60,000 nucleotides of DNA. Origin: Bolinopsis microptera. Taxonomy: Eukaryota; Ctenophora; Tentaculata; Lobata; Bolinopsidae. Numbering within the stretch: position 1 is the first letter of the stretch; every line of letters begins with the position of its first letter. Shown here piece by piece: positions 26,801-38,800 of the stretch. The translations under genes and the position numbers were made by a program. The notes beneath the pieces are model-generated. The model made no database searches and was not told the DNA's origin. It saw only the letters and a program-made list of their open reading frames with translations. The stretch spans positions 7,460,858 to 7,520,857 of the forward strand of contig NC_087075.1 of the NCBI RefSeq assembly GCF_026151205.1, written 5' to 3'.

Positions 26801-29800
26801 TAACATACTTACATTATAGGGTAGATAACGGCTACCAATCTGTCTATAGTGATGGGAAGTACAGCTAACATGTTAGCGTGGCGAGATAACGTGTGAAGGA
26901 GCGGCTCTAGTGTGCAGGATAGTTCCTCTGGTAGTACCAACGCTCCACCTTGTATTATTAAGTAATTAGTCGCTAATTAGCCCAAACGCTCCACCTTGTA
27001 TTATTAAGTGATTAGTCGCTAATTAGTCCCAACGCTCCACCTTGTATTATTAAGTGATTAGTCGCTAATTAGTCCCAACGCTCCACCTTGTATTATTAAG
27101 TGATTAGTCGCTAATTAGTCCCAACGCTCCACCTTGTATTATTAAGTGATTAGTCGCTAATTAGTCTCAACGCTCCACCTTGTATTATTAAGTGATTAGT
27201 CGCTAATTAGTCCCAACGCTCCACCTTGTATTATTAAGTGATTAGTCGCTAATTAGTCCCAACGCTCCACCTTGTATTATTAAATGATTAGTCGCTAATT
27301 AGTCCCAACGCTCCACCTTTATTATTAAGTGATTCTAGTCGCTAATTAGTTCCAACGCTCCACCTTGTATTATTAAGTGATTAGTTGCTAATTAGTCCCA
27401 ACGCTCCACCTTGTATTATTAAGTGATTAGTCGCTAATTAGTCCCAACGCTCCACCTTGTATTATTAAGTGATTAGTCGCTAATACGTTCCAACGCTCCA
27501 CCTTGTATTATTAAGTGATTAGTCGCTAATTAGTCCCAACGCTCCACCTTGTATTATTAAGTGATTAGTCGCTAATTAGTCCCAACGCTCCACCTTGTAT
27601 TATTAAGTGATTAGTCGCTAATTAGTCTCAACGCTCCACCTTGTATTATTAAGTGATTAGTCGCTTATTAGTCCCAACGCTCCACCTTGTATTATTAAGT
27701 GATTAGTCGCTAATAATACAAGGTGAACTAAAATTCCTCCTCGTCTGTCGTCATACTAAGTAGTAAGTAGAGACAAATTTAGTATTATTAAGTATATGTA
27801 CTAATTAGAGTTAACTTACCGAAGCCTCTAAGGAGACCGGCTAGAGCGAAGAGAGCATCTGTGATAGCCAGGTTTAGATAGGCGAGATCATACGTGTTCT
27901 TGTACTGAGGGAGATTGAGAGATGAGACGTATTTTCTTGTTGGGGTATTATCAAGTGGAACACAAATTAGTTTCAACTTTGAGGAAATTTGAAATTAAAT
28001 TTTCTATTTATTAGGATTGATCAGTACTCCCTGCTAGGTCGATGTCTAAAACAAACCTTTCTGTTGCTGATGTAAACAGTAATCATGATACTGTTTAACA
28101 TAGTTGCTGGTACATTGATCAGGACTAGCCAGAAGTTCATCCAGAAATCTGTATCATCGTCAACTGGACTCGAACTCAAGTTGGGTGGAGCAAATTCCAT
28201 TGCTATAATAATATTTCATCACAAGTCACAAACCCTTAAAAAACACAACCTCTCATTACAACCTTCCAAATATCGTATCTCCCCAGATCCGGAAAATGCT
28301 AGAGATCTCGTGCTCGGTAGTAAAACTGAATTTCTAAATATCGTATCTCCCCAGATCCAGAAGATACTAGAGATCTCGTGCTCGCTTGTGGAGCTGATGG
28401 ACAGATGGGGCGTTTCCGTGTTGCTGGCTCTGGAGGACGGTAGTAACATTACCGCTCAGATTAGTTCGCTCATACAGTTGCTAACTGATAAACACTATAG
28501 GACTATCAAGGGGTAATTGTTTGTTTATTTTGTTTTTTCAGTCATATTGTCTCCGTGTTCATGTACGCATATATATATTATATTTGTCTTATTTGAGTTG
28601 ATCGTAAGAATGCTGATCCAATTATTGAAATTGAGAAATGTGCTCAATTAAGTTGGAATTTTAAAGTTACAGTTCATTAACACTAATGGTACCCCAGATT
28701 CAACATGTTGATAGAAAAAGAATGGCTATCATTTGGACACAGATTTTCATTACACGGGCGACAGACCAACGAAAAGGAGGACAACTTTGCTCCGATCTTC
28801 CTTCAGGTATAATCTTACTTGAAGAAATATTTGGCCATTTGCCAAACCCTGCAACTGATAATCTTAATTGTATAACAAATAATTTATTTATGCGTTTCCT
28901 ATATTATGGCAATGTGTTCAAACTACATGTCACTACATATAGTTTGCTTTGAGTTTCTTTGAACGTAACAAATAACTTAATCAAATTCACTACATTGCCA
29001 TTTACCAATTAATTAATTTATCAACTAATTAATTAATTGCTATCTCTCCCAGTTCCTGGACACCGTGTATCAGATTCACAGACAATTCCCCCACTGTTTT
29101 GAATTTAATGAGTTTTACTTAGAGTCCCTGGCTTACCATCACTGTAGCATGAGGTAATGTAGATATAATAAATATATATATAATTTAATTATAAAATATA
29201 TACAATTTCCATTCCAGTTCTCCTTTTCTTTGTTTTATTATTTTTCAATAGATATTGATATCAATAAACTTATTCATCTACTCAAGGGTTACAATCTAAT
29301 TTCAAATTTGTTGTTCTTCTCCTCTTTTAAGGAAGACCAGATATAAATGATCTCAGCCACCTCTAGCCTCTATCCATATAAAATCTAAACTCTAAGTCTC
29401 TTCATCATCTCTTTCCATCAGGTTCAGAACATTTGTGTGCGACAGTGAAAAGAAGAGAGCTCAAGCTCTCGGGATTGTTCGAATGGAGGACGACAGCCGG
29501 ACGTCAACCCCAGAGGTAAGTTATAACCAATTAGCGAATCAATTAGCGAATCATTGTCTTATTACAAAATCATTCAAGCAATTTGAAATTCTATCAATTT
29601 TATTTTGTAATCTTCGCGGTTGTTTCCAATTTCGGATATAACAATTTATTCTAACGGCATTTACCAAGCCTTCAAGTTATTTTACTAATCAGCATCGAAT
29701 CATGCTAAATTATTTCCCTGCTATTTTGGCTTACTATTTTCTTTTTTAATACTTTATATTTTGACTATCTTAGCCATTAGTCAACGATAGTAAAGAATAT

Positions 29801-32800
29801 ATTTAACACACCGATAGACAATAAGATGATGTCTTTCTGGCAGACAGCCAGAGAAGAGCTCCAGCTATTTTAACTTTTAACTGGGAATGAACGTTCAGTC
29901 ATTCGTCCGCTAGAAGAATGATTAGGCAATTATAAGGTAGCACACGCTAATGTTGTTAAATATAAGCAATACTGCATCTGTTTAAGACTCGTGACCTAAG
30001 TTCATTCGTCCAATCGACAGAATCTTTCATTTATACTGTAATTTTTTCGCTCGATGTAGATAGATAAAATGAAAACAGGTACTTCGGTAGATTTCTGGTC
30101 AACTCTAAAATTTAGATTTTAAAATCAGGTACTTACCTTATTATAATTGTTTCCCTTGCAACGAATAATTAACTAATTAACTAATTAACTAATTAACTAA
30201 TTAACTAATTAACTAATTAACTAATAACTTAATCAGGTGACACGACGGTCCAGTTCAGTGAGTTCAACGTACGAGAACAACTCATACTCGGACGATTCTC
30301 ACAGCTTCTGGGCGTACGTAGAGAGCCTCAAGAAGAGTGGCCCGCTGTTCTACAACTACCTCTATCGTGCTTCTAACGCGGATATTGTAAGCATTATTTA
30401 ATATCTTTTTGAAAATCTGAGATTTTTAATTATTCGGTGTCTGCTACGCAATGCTGACAATACTTTCTCTATGTTTCAAGCAAACAAAATACAAATCAAA
30501 TCAATAATATTATCAACCACACCCGAAATAACAACAAACTCATCTATTCAAAACCAAATCATCATCTCTGTACTCAACAAAATGAATCCAGTCCCTTATA
30601 TCACCCCTCGTGACCCCACGTTATCCCTTATCAACCCCACGTGGTCCTTAATAGCAAACAGATGTTCCGATACTTTGCTGTGACCTGTAATTAAAGGCTC
30701 GATTTCCTTTACGTCCTGTGATATAACGATGTGGAGGTATGTCAGGAGGTATGTCAGGAGGTAGGTCAGGAGGTATGTCAGGAGTCTTCAAGTTGAGGAT
30801 TGTAAAAATCATTTAACTCCAAGAACAAGTCATTATTTGTGATTTCGAAATTTCAGAAATTTATTGCTGTCAAGACTCAAGAGGTTAGATACAGCATAAA
30901 GTGGCCGAATGTTTATCCTAAAGCAATTGAACTTGGAAGTTTAAATGACTACGACAGATGGAGGTATCCAAATGTTTAAAGCCTTGTAGACCGTTAATTG
31001 CAAATTTAGAGATTACGCATTCAAGCGCAGAGTTTTACTCCCTTATGCACGATAGAATTTAAATGACAAATAAAAGAAGCACCCGCCAATAAGTTCATCA
31101 GTAACTGACCCATCAGCTACACCAACACTGAGGGGAGGGGGGCCGGGGGGTACCATAACCAGCGACCAATTCCCCCAAAACCCCCTTAAATCCCCCTTCT
31201 AACCCGCCTGGATGTCCGGCAGGTGTTACGACCGAACATTCACCTGGCTGCTCTGGAGCTGTGGAACTACTACACTAGAGATGACATGACACTCGGGACT
31301 ACTTACGAGCCTGACCTTTGGGTTGTTAAAAAGGGCAAGGAAAAGAAACGTTAGTTTTATTGTGAATATTATTTTGATGATGGTAATGTTAAGATAAATT
31401 GTGGTGTTTTAGTAATGTTAAGTTTTTGTGCCAAAACTAACTTTTTTTGGATTCAGGACGATAGTTCATAGTTGATGATATTTTTTAGTGTTTTAGCTGT
31501 AAACGCACATGCTAGGTATCACTTGTTAAATTTGACATATTTCATCCAATTTTCAGCTGTACCAGTGTCGTCTAAAGAACAAGTCAGCGATGGCCTTGGT
31601 GAAACAATCATAACGCTCACCGAACTCAGATTAAATAGAGGTTTCTATAAATTTAATTGTAGATTAATTGTAGATTAATTGTAGATTAATTGTAGATTAA
31701 TTGTAGATTAATTGTAGATTAATTGTAGATTAATTGTAGATTAATTGTAGATTAATTGTAGATTAATTGTAGATTAATTGTAGATTAATTGTAGATTAAT
31801 TTACAATTAATTGTAGATTAATTGTAGATTAATTGTACAATTAACCTTAGAATTACTTTCAGATAAATATAGAACTAGATCAATTGTTACAGATTAATTG
31901 TATCCAAGTCATTTTAATTGTTTATCTGCACTGCGGTTGTTAGTAATTTGTTCGTGTATCTAACATGTTCATTTGTCACGTGATCAAATATCTACCAAAG
32001 GTAACGATGACGTACAAGTGGACTCACCGTGGTTACAGACACTCTACACCTTTAACCTGGACTCTCACTACAAGGTATGTGAACTTTACACTAAGTTTAC
32101 AGTCTACTGCTTAGGAGACTAAAACAGGATATATCCCAATACTCTTGTACAAAATTCAAATTTCAAATCTTGATTTCGTGAAGAAAAGCTCGGTTGTAAG
32201 GGGCCATCTACTTAGGACGTCCGACAAAATGGCCCCTTATACGTGCTCCATTATTATAAAAGCTCGGTTGCAATAGATTTTTAAGGTGCTTGTTAGGTTG
32301 GCGTTATTTAATCTGTCGAATAGAATTTGTTGAGCAAACATAAATTGGAAATCGCTCTACTAAGTATTAATTAGTTAATTATACATTAGTTAGTTATAAA
32401 TTAGTTAGTTAATTATAAATGATTATCCCCAGCCGGCTAAAGAAGCACTTGCCCTTACAAACAGAACGAAACTGCGGCGACGATTGCAAGAAGCTAATGT
32501 TCAGTGCTTAGCTTCGGTAAGTTTGGGGTTCCATATGTTACAGACTTTTTTACTTTGGGCGATTCTCAATCAAAATAGATTTTTTTAATCAGTCAATATA
32601 ATGACCAACCGAACCACCCTCTGGCTAGCTACTTAAAAGATAAACCTATCAATAAATCTGCTACATTTCACCTCAAATAAACATAGGATAGATAATTGTT
32701 TTAATTGATTGTTAATTGTTTTATTGCTAATTGTTTAAACCACCAGGGTAAGGTGCGGGTGAACGGACACAGGTTCGAACTGTATAACTACAACCCGTTC

Positions 32801-35800
32801 ACGGAGCCTGAGAAACTGCCGTGTGTTATTTGTGAGGGTAACCCCGAGATACCTGCCCGATCCCAGCTCACTATCAGAGGTAATTAATAAGCTGTTAATT
32901 AGTGATTAATTAGTGATTGATAAGCAGCTGATTAGTGATAAGTTGTTATTTAATTAGTAATTATATAACTATTTATTGATTGGCATGTTTGTTAGATATA
33001 TTTTTTCTTTTCATTTTTTGATGCTCAAACACTTCAAAGTTCAAAGCTGCCTGATGTCTGTATAACCAGTTGTAGTACATAATTCCTACACAGAATATGA
33101 CCATATCATCAATAAAACAATAGTAACGACTAGCGACCTCCTTTCCAATAGAATAATATAAAAAGTAAAGTCCAGAGCAGCTCGTTTATAATCTAGTTCA
33201 GGACCATTTCCATGTGTTTAGTTGTAAACTTGAATAGTATGATGTAACCCCTAGCTACTGTATCTGTCATGATATTGTTGTAGTGCTGTTAACCAGTAAT
33301 CTATATTGCAGGCTGTCTAATATACGGTATATTATGTAGCCTAAAAATGGTGCAGGGAGTCTAATATACGGTATATTACGTAGCCTGCAGGGGGTCGCAC
33401 CATGACACTAAATGTAGTTAAGAATCGAGTGGTGTCCAGTGTAGAATGAAATGTTTGTGAATGCTTACTTCTTCAACATCGACAAATTATATCCACGTTC
33501 ATTGATAGAATCAAGTAAATACACTTATGTTAGTGATACAAAATTCAGAATAAGAAACTGGTCAAAAATATTAAGAGGAATGGTGAAGACAGCTACTGAA
33601 AAAAATTCACTTCAAAAACTGATTTATCAGATCAATTTCCTTGGTTTTAAAGTCCGATTTAGGTAGCAGGAACATTCCATTTGTAAATACAGACGATTTG
33701 TACAATTTAAGACTTTTAGCCTCTGATAGAGCGGGATGGAAGAAGTTGTTATAGCTTGTGTATCAGTATTTCTTTTTTTCTGGCTACTTATCATATCTTT
33801 AAGATGTTCATTTATGTTCTATTTTTGATTTGAATAAAGTTATATAATAATTAAAGGCCGTGGCTTCTCGGTAGTGGACGTCAGGACATGGTCTTTAACC
33901 GCCCTCTCAACTAAATTTCCTGACAATTCTCAACGTGTTTATCTAACTAGCAGTCTCTCTTAACCAGCTAACTTTTGGTATGGGAGAATATCGTAACTGG
34001 TGACATGGTTTTTGGCTGAACTAATCCATTAAATGATGTAGCTATCAGCTATGCAGTAAAAGTAGAGACTAGAGTTAACTTATACTCCCGACTTATAGAA
34101 CTTGTCTCTAAAGTAAGCCATATTAGGTACCTTTTTTAGCTCATGCAGGCTGCAGCGTTAGATTTGTCATCTTGGTAACTTGAATTATTTAAACAGGTTT
34201 CATCCTAAGTTCTAGGCAAGAGGTTTGTCTGATGACGGTTGTGTTCCATTATTTTTCTCACGTTATCATAGTTACCACAGTTACCAGGCCATGGTTACCA
34301 GTTACATCTGCTGCTGAAGCTCATTACAATATGAAATTCTCTATATGTGAACTGCAGGCCCACTTTCAAAAAGTATGGTGTGGGAAACACACATAGCTCC
34401 AAAGGGTGCTCTTGCAATGCCTCTGAAAATACGGTATGAACCCTAAGTGGATTAGGAATTAAGTTCAGGAAATCTGCTAATCGAAACAAAAAGAGCGCAC
34501 ACTGCGTAGTCACTGTTGAATCACATCTAAAAACTTAGCAGTTTGAATGCCTCGCTAGTGGCGCGCAGCTGTGATCGTCTAGTGGTTAGGACACTGCGTT
34601 GTGGCCGCAGTAACCCAGGTTCGAATCCTGGTCGCAGCACTTTTATCGTCTCCCAACTTATCGTTAATGCACTGTATCCTTCTTATACAATCGTTCACAC
34701 AGGTATTCCTAATTGCATTCTAGGATAACTTAAACCAATATTGTAGGTTGATGTGACTACACATGTTTATCTTACACTTTTAGCAATATATTATGAAAAA
34801 ACTTTAATAGAACTGAAATTGTATCCCGTAACTTTCTACACTCAAGTAGTTAAATATAGCTTCTATACATGTTACTAGTAAGCATGACGTAACTACTGTT
34901 CTGGTAATTGATACATTCCTCATAGAATTGTTCGAGCTACACAAACGCCTGGAGATTGGATCTAATCATGTATATATTGTGAGCTCCATCAAAACCGCTT
35001 ATTTTAATTAGGCTTTAGTTTCTCTGTTACAAAAGTCTGACCTTGATGGGACTCGAACCCACAACCTTTGAATTAGAAGTCCAATGCGCTAACCATTGCG
35101 CCACAAGGCCTTGTACCAGATGGCAATCACAGCTTCTATATTTTAATCGAATTATATGCGTAAGTATGATATTTTAATCAAGTTAATGACTTCCTACATA
35201 GTACAATTCACTTTCATATAGATAATGTACTAATTATATCTGTGTATAATTCCGTAATGACAGTTTAATATGTCGACAATGTGCAATTGTACATTCCTCA
35301 TACAGCTGTAATATTATTAGTGACGAAATATGCAGATTAAAGTAACTCCAGTATCATGTTACAACATATTTCTAGGCATCAGTACGATAGTTTAAATTGA
35401 AATATGAACGATCTGCATGATTTAGTAGAAACCGTTTTGACTTCAACTATTTAATTATTTATGTAAGTGTCAATAATTAAACCAAATGTTTCAAACCATT
35501 TACAGAACCCCTTTTTTTCACATCCTTCTATTTCCCTTAATAGCACACTTTTCCTCCTTCAGGATTGAAATGTTGCTACTGTCAGATAACGATACACACG
35601 ATATGCCAACTGTTCGTCACCACCACCTGCAAGAAACGAGAGGTTAGTTTCACGTGCTCTTTTGTTATTATCATGTGTTCTTTTGTCACGTGCTCTTTCG
35701 TTTTAATCACGTGCTCTTTTGTCACGTGCTCTTTAGATTTAATCACTGCTGGGATTCTATGTTTGGAACACCTTTTTTGGGGTTGAGAAAATGTCAGAGC

Positions 35801-38800
35801 AAACTATTGAAGTCTCTATCTTTCCTGGGTTTCCTGAAAATTTGATCAAATATAATTATCCTTACTCCTTAGCGTAATATGTGTTCCGAATGGGATTAGT
35901 TGCTGAGAAGATATAATTAGCATTCTTGATATGACTCTTCAAGTTAACAGAGAAATTTCTTCGGGCCTGTTGCTGTTGTAATCCTTTTATCTTTACTGTT
36001 CGAAAGCATCCTCGATACTTAAAGCAATGGAAGATTTTGAATACATTTGATCGTGCTGCTGATTTTGTGTTTTCTGTATTTGCTTCAATTTCCTGCAATA
36101 TTTTTTGCTTTCTACCTATTGGGCTGTGATTGGTGAAGCAGATGAAGGTTTGTTACCATACCCAAAATCATCGAACCACTTATCTTAACTCTCAATACCA
36201 AACCCACTTATTCAAACCCACATGTTTCACAAACTCACCCATACCATTATACAAATACACACTCAAAACAAACACACAACTCATAAATCATCATTCCAAA
36301 GCTCACACACAAACTGAGAAAACCTCATCCTAGACCGAGGAGGACACGGAACCAATCCCCCGATCTCAAACCATCAAAGGACGGACGGAAGAACACCGGA
36401 AGTCTCGAATCCTAGTGCCAGTATCCCGCTCAGCTACACAGCCAGACCTCACCACTACCACCCAGGGGGCAGATACCAAGGTAGTTAAAGTGAGCAAGTT
36501 CAGAAGAATGTTTAGAAAGAAGGATGTGGGACCCCTGCGAAGGATGAGTGCGCTGTGAGACACCTTTTATCAGAAAAAATATTTCCTTGTGTTTGAAATG
36601 AGGCGAAGCCAGGGTTATTTCTGTTTGAGAGTCAGTGGTGGAAGTGGTGGAACTATGGTGCATGCGTGTGTGTGTTAAATGTGAAAAGGAGCTCTGTTTG
36701 GGACGTAGGAAGTCGAACTTGAAAATTAGTTGCCATTTTGAGCTGTCTCGGCATTGCCTCGGTTTGCTTTTTTGGCGTGTGTGTGTGTGCACTGTGAGTG
36801 TGTGTGAGTGTGTGTGTGAAATTTTTGATTTGCTGTAAAACATCCGTGTCGACGCATAAGAAATTTAAACGAATTGCTCTCAAAAATTTGAGCAATTGGC
36901 CTGAAATTTATGCACTTCAAAAGATTACTTTAGAACATGACTTGTCATGAAACATACAAATTATCGATGTCATCCTATGTTCACAAATTTCAAAATATTG
37001 CAACAGAACTGTGCCGCAGAAACGATGTTTGACAGTATTTTATTCTAGGTCTAGATAATAATAGGTTTAAATACAAACATTAAAACTAAATGCGTGTTTC
37101 AATAATCTAGTGCTAAATTCTCAAAACATTCATAGCCACTAAAACGAGAAATACGGATGGTCCACCGAATATCTGACCTGCTTGGAAACCAGTCGACAAA
37201 AGACAAACCGACCAAACAAACAGACAAACAAACAGACAAACAGCAAGTTTACAACAAACGACCAGCCGATCTTGCAATATTACAAGATCCTAACCTAGCC
37301 GACAGTGGTTTTAACACGACTCATTATACTGATGGTGACCTTTATACCATGAGCCCGATATCTCCGAATTCCTTTTCGTTTGAGTCAGGGTGCGAGTCTC
37401 CGTACGACACTTACAGTTATATTTCCACTCCTTTTTCAACGGAGTCCTTGGTGAGAGAAAATGAGTTCGATAACATAAAATTAGAATATTAAATATTTCT
37501 AATCTTAGAGTATTTATAATTAAGCTAATTAGTAATAGTAATTAAAGAGTGTGATAGTTGTCGGCACTCAGAGATCACCATTTTATTACTAATTAACAGA
37601 GACTGTTTCCATAACAACTTAGCAAAAACCCTAATTCCCCTCGGAGACTAACACGTGTTGCCTCCCTTCAGAGTATTAACGAGAACCACGCTGCTGCAAA
37701 CCAAGCTCCCGTAAGTTTGATAACGACATTTAAATTATATTATTTAAATTATATTAAATATATTATCAAACAATTCCATTTAAATAATATTATTTTCGAG
37801 CAGAAGTTGCGTAAGAAACACCAGGGTAACCAGGGTAACCATGGTAACCAGGGTATAACCCGCCTGTACTAAAGAAACAGTTCACACAAGTTGGTGGTAG
37901 TGAGGCTAGAACAGCACCTTTTAAGAGAGCCGCTCTAATTAGAGACTGAGAAATATAGTTTATATCTTATTCTGCGTTTAATTCTGGGAGAGTTAGAGAG
38001 GGTATTTTGAACCTACCAAATGAAACATATAAGGAACTTCAATTCCTGGAATAACCGGGTTCTCTAATTCTATCATATCTTTTTCAGACAAACCATATAA
38101 GTTTTAAGTTATGGTTAATCAGTTCTTGTGTTGGTCTACATTTCCATAGCCCCTGTGTTAACTGTTAATAGTCAATTCTTTCATCCCTTTAATTTTACCT
38201 TGGTGACTAGTTTGTCTCTCCCGTTGTAGCTGTATATACTGCTTTATAAATTGAACCTAAAATGATTCGATAATCAGTCAAATTAATTTTTAATCTCTCA
38301 GATGTCAAGTCCCCGAAGAAATGGCCGAGAGGACGGTAACATCGAGGCGACCCTGCTCAAAAAGGGTGGTATCTTGAAAACTTGGAGAAAGTGGAGATTC
38401 GAACTTAACGTCAAGTTAAAAGAGGTACGTGATTTGTCTTTTCTTGATTTTTTTTCTCTTATATTTTTCCTCACTAGATGCTGCCTCTTTAGACATGCTA
38501 AGAGCTAGAAATTACTACGAGTCACATATTATATAATTAAGTAATTAATTAATTAATAATAGTTATGTTAATTAATTAATGATAATTATGTTATCAGTTA
38601 CGTTACTACGAGTCAGCAAGTGACGCGCACAATCCCCTTTATATCCGTAAAACGATAGATCTGAGAGGTCGGGTAAAGGTCACCCCTCTCTCCCACTCGG
38701 GAGTCAGCAACAGAGACAGCAGCCACCCTCATCACTTTCCTTTCATGGTACGTCAGTCTATTATGTAATTAGTAAATTATGTAATTAGTCAGTTACATGA

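Larger units (their letters stand above)
18713..28354 (+). other. 9.6-kb SBF intron hosting six minus-strand genes
   Basis: The flanking exons join in phase (SNWLEQ to IQKILEIS), as in SBF1 (SEWLIQ to IHKLLQVS), so this is a genuine intron. It contains five GST-like genes (18860-24687), a GPCR (26051-28200) and a 46-bp minisatellite. From 24688 to 26050 I see AT-rich sequence without a supportable gene. Confidence 0.9.
32880..35562. other. SBF intron with two tRNA genes and an ORF of unknown value
   Basis: Besides the tRNAs it has a duplicated palindromic TAATATACGGTATATTA (33320 and 33362) and a 71-codon ORF (33451-33666) followed by AATAAA at about 33833. That could be the 3' remnant of a retroelement; I recognise no domain. 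Confidence 0.5.

Noticed and set aside
26941-27722. CRISPR-like array
   Set aside because: Units are contiguous 46-bp tandem copies without unique spacers, in an animal intron.
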